Shown here piece by piece: positions 1 to 5,127 of a DNA stretch of 5,127 nucleotides. The notes under the pieces were generated by a model. The model ran no database searches and was not told where the DNA came from. It saw only the letters and a program-made list of their open reading frames with translations. Position 1 is the stretch's first letter. Every line of letters starts with the position of its first letter. The position numbers were made by a program, and so were the translations under genes. Source of the stretch: Myxococcales bacterium (lineage in GTDB: Bacteria > Myxococcota > Polyangia > Fen-1088); the NCBI GenBank assembly GCA_003157315.1, contig PMJE01000105.1, positions 1 through 5,127 of the forward strand. The letters are read 5' to 3'.

Positions 1-494
1 TCTCGTTCCGCATCGCTGAGGCCTACGTGAAGGAGATGCCCGATGACTGGGTTCTCTTCCCGCCCTCCTCCGAAAAGGATCAGTCCGCGGTGCTGGATGC
101 CCTGCGCGAACTCAACAGCCTCATCGACCGGTTCCCCAAGTCGAAATACCTCAAGCAGGCGCGTGAGTATCGACGCGTAGCCATGGGCCGGCTCATCGAC
201 CACGAGGTCTTCGTGGCACGCTTCTATCTTGACCGTGGCCATCCCAAGGGCGCCATCCTGCGCATCAAGGAGGCATTGCGCCGCTACCCAGACTCGGGGC
301 GCGATGCCGAGTTGCTACTTGCCCTGGGAGAGACGCAGCTCGAAATGGGGGAGCCAGCCACTGCCAAGCAGACCTTCCAGCGCATCACCCTGGACAACGC
401 CTCGGTTGTCGAGGTCAAGCGCGCCGAGTTGTTTCTCGACTTCATCAAGCGCCGCCACGGCGACGAGCCCAAAGATCTCCCGCCCAACGGATAA
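1..494 (+). CDS. bamD: Outer membrane protein assembly factor BamD (C-terminal part, 5' end outside window)
   Basis: This is the 3' part of a gene that enters from the left; the frame is open from base 3 and ends at TAA (492-494), giving 163 visible residues. BamD is an outer-membrane lipoprotein that works with BamA to fold beta-barrel proteins into the outer membrane. The visible part has the BamD pattern of TPR-like helical repeats: FRIAEAYV at the edge, then a DQ...A..EL..LI.RFPKSKY stretch, then the hallmark R..LIDHEVFVARFYLDRG followed by A..R..EALRRYPDSG, and a final repeat with LALGETQLEMGEPATA. The order and spacing match TPRs 3-5 of the family. The lipobox and N-terminal repeats are not visible, so lipidation is family knowledge only. 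truD follows 51 bp downstream on the same strand and could be co-transcribed. The tail DEPKDLPPNG is low complexity and not conserved in the family. A generic TPR protein is the only serious alternative. Confidence 0.9.
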   Translation, partial: SFRIAEAYVKEMPDDWVLFPPSSEKDQSAVLDALRELNSLIDRFPKSKYLKQAREYRRVAMGRLIDHEVFVARFYLDRGHPKGAILRIKEALRRYPDSGRDAELLLALGETQLEMGEPATAKQTFQRITLDNASVVEVKRAELFLDFIKRRHGDEPKDLPPNG

Positions 495-545
495 GCGCCG
501 GTTGGCAACGCCTTTCAAGCCTGCACCCAAGCCTCCCTTTCTCTA

Positions 546-1544
546 GTGGCCCGTTTCACCCCCACGCCCGATTCCTTCCTAGTCGAGGAACTGCCCGCAT
601 ATCTGCCCGCGGGCGAAGGGCCACACACCTTCGTGTGGATCGAGAAGCGGGGGCTGACGACTCTGGAGGCGCTTGCGCGACTGGCCCGGGCGTTGGGTGT
701 GCAAGCCCGAGACGTGGGCTACGCCGGCATGAAGGACCGCAATGCGACGACCCGGCAGTGGCTGAGCTTGCCGGGGGTCGAGCCGTCGCTTGCCGCTGCC
801 GTCGAAATGGACGGCCTGCGCGTGCTCGCAGCACGCCCTCACCGCAACAAGCTGCGCGTGGGCCATTTGCACGGAAACCGCTTTGAAGTCGTGCTCAGTG
901 AAATCGTCACAGGAGAAAGCGACAGCCTGCGCGCGCAGCTTCTGCACATCGCAGGCCACGGTCTGCCCAACCGCTACGGCCGACAACGCTTTGGCGGCGC
1001 GGGCGACAACGCGCAAGTCGGCATCGAGATCTTGCGCGGAAACCGGCGCGAGCGGGATGCCCGCCGGCGCAAGCTGTTGCTTTCGGCGGTGCAGTCGGCA
1101 GTGTTCAACCGGGCGCTCGAGCTGCGCGCGTCGAGCGGCGGACTCACCTTGGTACGGCTGGGGGACATCCTGCAGAAGACCGAAACCGGGGGCTCGTTCG
1201 TGTGCGAAGAGCCGGAGCGCGACCAGGCCCGCGTCGATGCGGGCGAGTTGGTCCCCACCGCGCCCTTGCCCGGCAGCCGCACCATGGAGCCGCCAGCAGG
1301 CACACCCGCGCGCGCGCTAGAGGAGCAGGCGCTGGCCGACCTCGGGCTTGCTCCCGCCGAGTTTGCCCAAGCCGGCCGCGATTTGCCCGGCGCGCGCCGG
1401 CCGGTAGTGACCCCGGTCACTCTGGGAGACCCACCGCTGCAGGAAGGCAGCGATGGTCCAGGCACAGTCCGCCTGTTCTTCTCCCTGCCCGCAGGAAGCT
1501 ACGCCACCGTACTGCTTGAGGCGTTGGGAGTAGCCATGGGCTAG
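546..1544 (+). CDS. truD: tRNA pseudouridine(13) synthase TruD
   Basis: TruD isomerises U13 of certain tRNAs (tRNA-Glu in E. coli) to pseudouridine in the cytoplasm. The 332-aa product is close to the usual family length (about 350). It shows the N-terminal PDSFLVEE element (residues 8-15), the catalytic block GYAGMKDRNATTRQW (58-72) with Asp64 as the expected catalytic aspartate, the GNRFEVVL strand (110-117), and the NRYGRQRFG motif (142-150) that marks the family. The following ~150 residues correspond to the inserted TRUD domain and return to the synthase core, ending in FFSLPAGSYATVLLEAL. The start is a GTG at 546: no ATG or GTG lies in frame between the bamD stop and this point, and the PDSFLVEE element would be lost with a later start. 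No clear Shine-Dalgarno precedes it, which may mean coupling to bamD translation or a weak site. Codon use is strongly GC-rich (a sampled block at 1021-1080 is 70% GC). Confidence 0.95.
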   Translation: MARFTPTPDSFLVEELPAYLPAGEGPHTFVWIEKRGLTTLEALARLARALGVQARDVGYAGMKDRNATTRQWLSLPGVEPSLAAAVEMDGLRVLAARPHRNKLRVGHLHGNRFEVVLSEIVTGESDSLRAQLLHIAGHGLPNRYGRQRFGGAGDNAQVGIEILRGNRRERDARRRKLLLSAVQSAVFNRALELRASSGGLTLVRLGDILQKTETGGSFVCEEPERDQARVDAGELVPTAPLPGSRTMEPPAGTPARALEEQALADLGLAPAEFAQAGRDLPGARRPVVTPVTLGDPPLQEGSDGPGTVRLFFSLPAGSYATVLLEALGVAMG

Positions 1545-1589
1545 CCAGGCTCTCGCGGAGCGCGATCCAACACGTTGCTGGTTAGCTAT

Positions 1590-1636
1590 TTCACACAGAG
1601 AGCGCGGAGAACGCAGAGGTCGGACGAGGAGAAGAA
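1590..1636. repeat. Degenerate dispersed CACAGAG/CGGAGA-type intergenic repeat
   Basis: The sequence reads TTTCACACAGAGAGCGCGGA followed by GAACGCAGAGGTCGGACGAG and a purine-rich GAGAAGAAG tail. I recognise this from memory as a diverged member of the widely scattered 'cacagaga-cacggaga-cgcagag' repeats found between genes in many unrelated bacteria. The other strand, CTCTGCGTTCTCCGCGCTCT then CTGTGTGAAA, translates to LCVLRALCVK, a peptide that recurs in spuriously predicted proteins. It lies between the converging ends of truD and the cellulase gene. Its function is unknown. Only this copy is in the window, so its repeated nature rests on recall rather than on the sequence here. Confidence 0.5.
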
Positions 1637-1640
1637 GTTC

Positions 1641-1672
1641 GGGCTGCGCAGAGCCCAACCCTTCTGTTTCTC
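1641..1672. terminator. Weak candidate bidirectional terminator between convergent genes
   Basis: GGGCT (1641-1645) and AGCCC (1652-1656) can pair around a 6-nt loop. On the + strand the stem is followed by the pyrimidine-rich AACCCTTCTGTTTCTC, and on the - strand by GAACTTCTTCTCC. The location, about 100 bp past the truD stop and just beyond the original cellulase stop, suits a shared terminator. The stem is only 5 bp and there is no uninterrupted T run, so this is a weak candidate. Confidence 0.2.
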
Positions 1673-1686
1673 GTAAGCGGCGGCAC

Positions 1687-1688
1687 TA
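1687..1688. repeat. TA target-site duplication, left copy
   Basis: The dinucleotide TA directly precedes the left inverted repeat. Its partner is at 2917-2918, directly after the right inverted repeat. IS630-family elements insert at TA and duplicate it. Confidence 0.9.
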
Positions 1689-1704
1689 AATGACCGGCCG
1701 CGAT
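1689..1704 (+). repeat. Left terminal inverted repeat of the IS630 element
   Basis: AATGACCGGCCGCGAT matches the complement of the right end (2901-2916) at all 16 positions. The match extends to 19 bp (1686-1704 against 2901-2919) when the TA duplication and the flanking C/G of the CTAG target are counted. These ends are the expected transposase binding and cleavage sites. Confidence 0.95.
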
Positions 1705-1725
1705 CCCAGATCACGGCGTAAGTAG

Positions 1726-1754
1726 TTGAAATTGTGAGGGCGATTCCTGATCGT
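1726..1754 (+). promoter_or_regulatory. Possible transposase promoter inside the IS left end
   Basis: TTGAAA (1726-1731) matches five of six bases of a sigma-70 -35 box. At a 17-bp spacing lies GATCGT (1749-1754), which matches only three of six -10 positions. The location, between the left inverted repeat and the transposase ribosome-binding site, is right for an IS promoter, but the -10 is poor. Confidence 0.25.
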
Positions 1755-1777
1755 GCAGTTGCAACACAACAACGGTC

Positions 1778-1783
1778 AGGAGG
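1778..1783 (+). promoter_or_regulatory. Shine-Dalgarno site that fixes the transposase start
   Basis: AGGAGG lies 7 nt upstream of the ATG at 1791. This favours that ATG over the in-frame GTG at 1734, which would add 19 residues but has no such site. Confidence 0.85.
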
Positions 1784-1790
1784 CCCCCAC

Positions 1791-2843
1791 ATGGCGAGAG
1801 TACCGCGAAAACCACGGCGATGGCGACGAGCTCTTATCCGACGAGCAACCAAGACCCGTTGCCCGACGACGATTCGCCGAGCGCAGGTCGTGGCAACGTC
1901 GACGAGCGGGCGGAGCGTTGTGGAAACTGCCGAGGTCTTCCACTGCGCCCGGTCCCACGTCTATCGAACGCTGGCTCGATTCGAGGAGTTGGGTTGGCTG
2001 GGGCTGCTCGACGGCCGACGCGACAATGGTGACCGCAAGACCGATGCGGCTTTCTGCTCGGTGGTGCGGGATCTGCTGGACCAGTCGCCTCGCGACTACG
2101 GCTACCTGCGGCCTACCTGGACGAGGGAGTTGCTGATTCTCGTCAGCGAAGAGCAGGCAGGTGTCCGGGTTGGCCTGAGCGCTATGAGTCGCGTGCTTCG
2201 GAAAATCGGGGCACGCCGAGGGCGCCCGAAACCAGCTGTCGCATGTCCTCTGTCGGATCGGCAGCGGCGTCGACGACTGAGGAAGATTCGCCAGCTGCTG
2301 GCGAATCTTCCTCACAACGAGGTGGCCGTGTACGAGGACGAGATCGACATCCACCTCAACCCGAAGATCGGCCTCGACTGGATGAATGGCAGCGCGCAGA
2401 AGGTCGTGATGACGCCGGGGCAGAACAAGAAGGCATATTTGGCGGGGACACTGGACGCGCGCAGCGGTGAAGTGCTCTGGGTCGGAGGCGTACTCAAGGA
2501 CAGCTCGCTCTTCGTCGCCATGCTGGAGAAGCTGTATTTCCGCCATCCCAGGGCCAAACGCATCCACGTCATCCTCGACAACTACGGCATCCACAAGAGT
2601 ACGGTCAGCCGGGCAGCGTTGGTGCAGATGCCGCGAATTCAGCTCCACTTCCTGCCGCCGTACTGCCCGGACGAAAACCGCATTGAACGCCTCTGGCTCG
2701 ATTTGCACGCGAACGTCACGCGCAACCACAAGCACGCGAACCTAGCCGACCTCTGTCAGGACGTCGCAACATACCTGCGCTACGCCTCGCCGTGGCAGCC
2801 CACTGCGAACGCCGCACGTCCGCCAGTCCGCCTTGCCGCGTAG
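1791..2843 (+). CDS. IS630-family DDE transposase
   Basis: This 350-aa protein cuts and joins the IS ends. The N-terminus (residues 1-30) is highly basic. A helix-turn-helix region follows at about 40-75 (SVVETAEVFHCARSHVYRTL), which should bind the inverted repeats, and then a winged-helix-like linker region to about 150. The catalytic DDE core starts with YEDEIDIHLNPKIGLDWM (181-198), with Asp183 as the likely first acidic residue. The second is Asp263 in VILDNYGIHKS, and the third is Glu299 in PPYCPDENRIERLW. All three are present and there is no frameshift or internal stop, so the enzyme looks functional. The start at 1791 is set by a strong AGGAGG. Length is normal for the family. The coding sequence contains a long perfect hairpin at 2278-2314, just upstream of the first catalytic motif. 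The gene runs toward the cellulase gene, so read-through from the latter would be antisense to it. Confidence 0.95.
   Translation: MARVPRKPRRWRRALIRRATKTRCPTTIRRAQVVATSTSGRSVVETAEVFHCARSHVYRTLARFEELGWLGLLDGRRDNGDRKTDAAFCSVVRDLLDQSPRDYGYLRPTWTRELLILVSEEQAGVRVGLSAMSRVLRKIGARRGRPKPAVACPLSDRQRRRRLRKIRQLLANLPHNEVAVYEDEIDIHLNPKIGLDWMNGSAQKVVMTPGQNKKAYLAGTLDARSGEVLWVGGVLKDSSLFVAMLEKLYFRHPRAKRIHVILDNYGIHKSTVSRAALVQMPRIQLHFLPPYCPDENRIERLWLDLHANVTRNHKHANLADLCQDVATYLRYASPWQPTANAARPPVRLAA
2278..2314. repeat. Perfect 17-bp hairpin with 3-nt loop inside the transposase gene
   Basis: The left arm TGAGGAAGATTCGCCAG (2278-2294) and right arm CTGGCGAATCTTCCTCA (2298-2314) are exact reverse complements around the loop CTG. 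The frame reads through it as RKIRQLLANLPHN (about residues 164-176), a region that is ordinary for IS630 transposases. No T tract follows, so it does not look like an intrinsic terminator. In mRNA it would form a very stable stem. Possible roles such as slowing translation or pausing polymerase are inference. Confidence 0.9.
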
Positions 2844-2900
2844 AAAGCCCACAATGGCCAGCACGTCTTTCAAAGCCCTGCCGAGATCAGCTGTCGCCGA

Positions 2901-2916
2901 ATCGCGGCCGGTCATT
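2901..2916 (-). repeat. Right terminal inverted repeat of the IS630 element
   Basis: ATCGCGGCCGGTCATT is the exact reverse complement of the left end. Its last base (2916) is also the third base of the TAA stop codon of the cellulase gene read on the opposite strand. Confidence 0.95.
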
Positions 2917-4397
2917 TAGGGCATAGTGGCGTCCACCGCGCCCGGTGCAGAACCTGCGGTGGAGCCTGCTACCAAGTTGGAGACAATTGTCGGGTAGGTC
3001 CAAGTTGGAGGATTGGCCTTTCGGTTGAGCAAACCAAAATCGCTGCCTCCATTGTCCCACCAGACAGGACACATGCCCCTCTTCGTTACGTCTTGCGTAT
3101 AGGCCTTGGCGTGTTTCACCCTGGAATCGAGCTGATCCTTGCTGACCGAACCCCATTCGCCAATGACGATGCCCCGGTCGGGCCACCAGCCGAGGATTTG
3201 GTCGAGTGAAGCTCCCATGGCTGTGTAGTCAGAAGCGCCTGCCCCCCAGGTTGTGGGCGACCCATTCAGGCCGAATCCGGTCGGGTAGTAGGTGTGAACC
3301 GAGATGATGATATTGGGGTCATTGTTGGGAATGACCAAAGCCTTGGCAGCAGCCTCGACCGGGCTTGCGCCATGCGTGCATACCATGACTATCCTCTGGG
3401 CATTGTTTCCGCCGGTGGCTCTGATCGCATTGACCGCCGCCAGGTGATACGCATTCAGCACGGTTTGCTGCTCGGCGTTTCCACCGCCATACGCGTTGAC
3501 CGATCCGTGCGGCTCGTTGAATGTTTCAAGAATCAGATAGTCACTGTAGTCCTTGAAGCGAGTGGCAATCTGGCTCCAAACCGCGGTGGTCTCGGCTACA
3601 CCTTGGTCTTGGCTTGCGGTGGCCAGTTTGTACCAGCCATCATGGTGGGTATTGACGATGGCATACATCCCGTCCTTGAGGACGTAGTTCACGACCGTCT
3701 CCACCCGGTCGAGAAATGTCTTGTTAATTGTGTAGGTGGGGGCAGCACCAAGTTGGCTCTGCCAGGTTACGGGAATTCTTACCGTCTTGAATCCGCCTGA
3801 CTTCACTTGGTCAATCATTGCTTGGGTTGTGACGGGATTTCCCCAGCCGGTTTCTCCTCCGCTGGTCGAGTCGAACGTGTTGCCCAGGTTCCAGCCCAGG
3901 AACATGTCTTTGACGATCTCCTTCGGGGCCAGGCCGCGCATCCCCGATCCCACGACGACCACGCCGCCGCTGCTCCCGCCCGCGCTGGACACGCCGCCAG
4001 AGCTCGGAACGCCGCCGGTCTTGGAGACACCGCCCGAGTTCGGGACGCCGCCGGAGCTCGGGACACCGCCAGTGCTACTTGAACCCCCCGGGGCTGCGGA
4101 GGCATCGGGAGTGATTGAACCACCGGTGACGGGCGTGCCTCCGCTGGCGGTCGTGCCAGCGGCGCCGGTGGTGCCGCCGGTGTCCGGCAACCCGCCAGTA
4201 TCAGTCGTTCCAACTGACGTGGCACCGCCGGTTTGCGGCTCGGGACTCGTGTTGCCACCAGCGGCCGAGCTTCCATCTACTATGGGGGGAGCCTGCGAGT
4301 TGCCGCACGCAGGGAGCAGCATTCCCAAGCCGACGGCGCACAGAAAAGACGCCGAAACCCAACCTACTTCACGTTGCCTTGTGTGCTCTCGTCGCAT
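2916..4397 (-). CDS. Lipoprotein GH5 endoglucanase (cellulase), GH5_4-like
   Basis: This 493-aa exported enzyme should cleave beta-1,4-glucan (cellulose or related hemicellulose). A signal peptide with hydrophobic core (about 14-27) ends in the lipobox LPAC, with Cys31 the expected lipidation site. Residues ~35-150 are a Gly/Ser/Thr/Pro spacer with a hexapeptide repeat. The catalytic domain runs from about 155 to 478: GWNLGNTFD (168-176), ETGWGNP (182-188), Arg207 in TVRIPVTW, His251-His252 in NTHHDGW, the acid/base Glu295 in ETFNEPHG, HTYYP (368-372), the nucleophile Glu414 in VIGEWGS, and Trp446-Trp447. All expected catalytic residues are present. No carbohydrate-binding module is visible. 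The start ATG at 4397 has an AGGGAG 6 nt upstream. The stop codon is TAA, made from the IS TA duplication plus one IS base; before the insertion it was TAG at the same position. Two sampled blocks (3541-3600, 3661-3720) are 57% GC, lower than truD. Substrate and subfamily are inferred from motifs. Confidence 0.93.
   Translation of the reverse strand: MRREHTRQREVGWVSASFLCAVGLGMLLPACGNSQAPPIVDGSSAAGGNTSPEPQTGGATSVGTTDTGGLPDTGGTTGAAGTTASGGTPVTGGSITPDASAAPGGSSSTGGVPSSGGVPNSGGVSKTGGVPSSGGVSSAGGSSGGVVVVGSGMRGLAPKEIVKDMFLGWNLGNTFDSTSGGETGWGNPVTTQAMIDQVKSGGFKTVRIPVTWQSQLGAAPTYTINKTFLDRVETVVNYVLKDGMYAIVNTHHDGWYKLATASQDQGVAETTAVWSQIATRFKDYSDYLILETFNEPHGSVNAYGGGNAEQQTVLNAYHLAAVNAIRATGGNNAQRIVMVCTHGASPVEAAAKALVIPNNDPNIIISVHTYYPTGFGLNGSPTTWGAGASDYTAMGASLDQILGWWPDRGIVIGEWGSVSKDQLDSRVKHAKAYTQDVTKRGMCPVWWDNGGSDFGLLNRKANPPTWTYPTIVSNLVAGSTAGSAPGAVDATMP
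2917..2918. repeat. TA target-site duplication, right copy
   Basis: The dinucleotide TA directly follows the right inverted repeat and is followed by G, completing the right half of a CTAG target. On the minus strand these two bases give the TA of the cellulase TAA stop. Confidence 0.9.
3969..4076 (-). repeat. 18-bp tandem repeat encoding hexapeptide spacer (xxGGV[PS])
   Basis: Residues 108-143 of the cellulase are six consecutive 6-aa units: STGGVP, SSGGVP, NSGGVS, KTGGVP, SSGGVS and a degraded SAGGSS. At DNA level the units are 18 bp, with a strongly kept ACNCCGCC core on the + strand and variable flanks. Looser TGG motifs continue toward the lipobox (residues 56-111). The unit is likely a flexible tether that holds the catalytic domain away from the membrane anchor. 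Such arrays can change copy number by slippage. Confidence 0.85.
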
Positions 4398-4542
4398 GCA
4401 TTTCTCCCTGTGGATGAACCTATGTTGGGAATCCTAGTCCCGCAGTAGCCTTGGAGCATCCGAATGGCTCACGCCAGCCGCTTCGTATAACCCATGGCGG
4501 CACTCGTAGACGTCGGCTCGCTGTTCGTCGACGGTTGGCTGT
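4398..4542 (-). other. Intergenic region between argG and the cellulase gene
   Basis: These 145 bp separate the argG stop from the cellulase start, both on the minus strand. Apart from the ribosome-binding site I see no convincing terminator (the best stem, GGCT/AGCC at about 4466-4479, is 4 bp) and no good -35/-10 pair. A TTATAC on the minus strand near 4485-4490 could be a lone -10 element. The gap is long enough for the cellulase gene to have its own promoter. Confidence 0.5.
4404..4409 (-). promoter_or_regulatory. Shine-Dalgarno site of the cellulase gene
   Basis: On the minus strand AGGGAG lies 6 nt before the ATG at 4397. Another ATG overlaps just upstream (4402-4400) but is out of frame. 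The site supports 4397 as the start, which also gives a complete signal peptide. Confidence 0.7.
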
Positions 4543-5127
4543 CTACTTCTGCCGGGCGCTGGCTGTGGTGCGCAGGCGGAGCGCATTAAGGCGGATGAAC
4601 CCGCCAGCGTCACGCTGGTCGTAGGCGCCGCGATCGTCCTCGAAGGTCACGATGTCGGTGCGATAGAGCGACCTGGGTGCACTGCGCCCGATGAGGGTCA
4701 GGCTGCCTTTGTAGAGTCGCAGCCTGGCCGTGCCGGTGACCGGCTCGTTCACGTTGTCGACCAGCTTCTGCAAGGCCTCGCGCTCGGGCGAGAACCAGAA
4801 GCCTCGGTACACCAAAGTCGCGTACTCGACCGCCAGGGTGTCGCGCAGCCGCATGGCCTCGCGATCCATGGTCAACGAGGCAACCCCGCGGTGGGCCTTG
4901 TAAAGCAGGGTTCCGCCCGGGGTCTCGTACACGCCGCGGCTCTTCATCCCCACGAAGCGGTCTTCCACCACGTCGGCGCGGCCGACCCCGTGCTCGCCCG
5001 CGATCTTGTTCAGTTCGGCCAGCAACGCCGCGGGCGACAGTGGTTTTCCGTCGACGGCTACCGGCGTTCCTCGTTCAAAGGAGATCGCCACCTCGCGCGC
5101 TTGATCCGGGGCGCGCCGCGGATCCAC
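4543..5127 (-). CDS. argG: Argininosuccinate synthase (C-terminal part, 5' end outside window)
   Basis: ArgG joins citrulline and aspartate with ATP to make argininosuccinate in arginine biosynthesis; it is cytosolic and tetrameric. The frame is open to the right edge of the window and ends at TAG (4545-4543), leaving 194 visible residues, about half of the usual ~400. The visible part has the family block [19 protein letters not shown] followed by VYETPGG. Within it, the Glu of VED and the Tyr of VYETPGG, 12 residues apart, correspond by spacing to the citrulline-contacting Glu and Tyr known from bacterial structures. Next come SLTMDRE, the [11 protein letters not shown] segment, [13 protein letters not shown], and the C-terminal [17 protein letters not shown]. 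The first visible codon is GTG but it is internal, since the ATP-binding domain lies upstream. The gene is GC-rich like truD and shows no sign of damage. Confidence 0.95.
   Translation of the reverse strand: MDPRRAPDQAREVAISFERGTPVAVDGKPLSPAALLAELNKIAGEHGVGRADVVEDRFVGMKSRGVYETPGGTLLYKAHRGVASLTMDREAMRLRDTLAVEYATLVYRGFWFSPEREALQKLVDNVNEPVTGTARLRLYKGSLTLIGRSAPRSLYRTDIVTFEDDRGAYDQRDAGGFIRLNALRLRTTASARQK

Larger units (their letters stand above)
1689..2916 (+). mobile_element. Complete IS630-family insertion sequence (1228 bp)
   Basis: The element is delimited by perfect 16-bp terminal inverted repeats (AATGACCGGCCGCGAT at 1689-1704 and its complement at 2901-2916). A TA dinucleotide flanks it directly on each side, as expected for IS630/Tc1-mariner transposition. 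It holds one intact transposase gene reading left to right. The outer context is C-TA at left and TA-G at right, so the empty site was CTAG, the palindromic target known to be preferred by IS630 itself. The IS lies between convergent truD and the cellulase gene and supplies the last base of the present cellulase stop codon. Perfect ends and an open transposase frame suggest a recent, possibly active copy. Its identity to a named IS cannot be given from sequence alone. Confidence 0.93.

Noticed and set aside
1406..1421. AGTGACC-CC-GGTCACT inverted repeat near the truD 3' end
   Set aside because: A 7-bp stem is expected by chance a few times in 5 kb of GC-rich sequence, and it lies in conserved coding sequence.
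1553..1565. TCGCG-GAG-CGCGA hairpin just after the truD stop as a terminator
   Set aside because: The stem is only 5 bp and no T run follows.
1734..1790. GTG at 1734 as an alternative transposase start
   Set aside because: There is no ribosome-binding site before it, while AGGAGG sits 7 nt before the ATG at 1791.
1586..1852. Minus-strand open frame spanning the dispersed repeat and the IS left end
   Set aside because: It crosses the IS boundary, and its C-terminal LCVLRALCVK is the translated dispersed repeat, a known source of false genes.
1776..2735. Minus-strand open frame of 319 codons opposite the transposase
   Set aside because: The + strand product has a full DDE transposase signature; the antisense product shows no recognisable motif and reflects high-GC codon bias.
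2972..3010. Direct repeat CCAAGTTGGAG at 2972-2982 and 3000-3010
   Set aside because: Both copies are in the cellulase coding sequence in different frames (around SNLVA and PPTW); 11 bp with no further structure is not enough to call an element.
3969..4076. Regularly spaced short repeats resembling a CRISPR array
   Set aside because: The units are adjacent 18-bp coding repeats with no spacers and stay in frame as a hexapeptide.
3736..4437. Long + strand open frame (233 codons, Pro-rich) opposite the cellulase spacer and signal peptide
   Set aside because: It is the mirror of the GGC/GGT-rich tandem repeat on the coding strand. It gives a proline-rich low-complexity product, while the minus strand encodes a clear lipoprotein enzyme.

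Overview
This window looks like a chromosomal segment from a high-GC Gram-negative bacterium, most plausibly a myxobacterium of the Polyangiales type. The grounds are a BamD outer-membrane assembly lipoprotein, GC-rich housekeeping genes, and an exported lipoprotein enzyme with a long Thr/Ser-Gly-Gly spacer of the kind common in those genomes. The taxonomic call is inference; there is no rRNA or marker gene here to settle it.

Layout, left to right. Positions 1-494 (+) hold the C-terminal part of BamD. After a 51-bp gap comes a complete truD (546-1544, +), encoding tRNA pseudouridine-13 synthase. The short region after truD (1545-1686) carries a degenerate copy of a purine-rich dispersed repeat (CACAGAG...CGGAGA...CGCAGAG) and a weak hairpin. 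Positions 1689-2916 are a complete IS630-family insertion sequence with perfect 16-bp terminal inverted repeats, a TA duplication on each side and an apparently intact 350-aa DDE transposase (1791-2843, +). On the minus strand, 2916-4397 encodes a lipoprotein GH5 endoglucanase (cellulase family A, closest to the GH5_4 type by motifs). After a 145-bp gap, the minus strand holds the C-terminal 194 residues of argininosuccinate synthase ArgG (4543-5127), whose start lies past the right edge.

The genes do not form one pathway. bamD and truD are co-directional housekeeping genes. argG and the cellulase gene share the other strand and converge on truD. The IS sits between the converging gene ends.

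The most striking point is the insertion site. Removing the IS and one TA copy restores a CTAG target whose TAG was the cellulase stop codon in frame. The insertion replaced that TAG with a TAA built from the duplicated TA plus the first base of the IS, so the cellulase keeps exactly the same C-terminus. A second oddity is a perfect 17-bp hairpin with a 3-nt loop inside the transposase coding sequence, just before the first catalytic motif. I found no CRISPR array, tRNA, rRNA, riboswitch or convincing undescribed multi-gene system.
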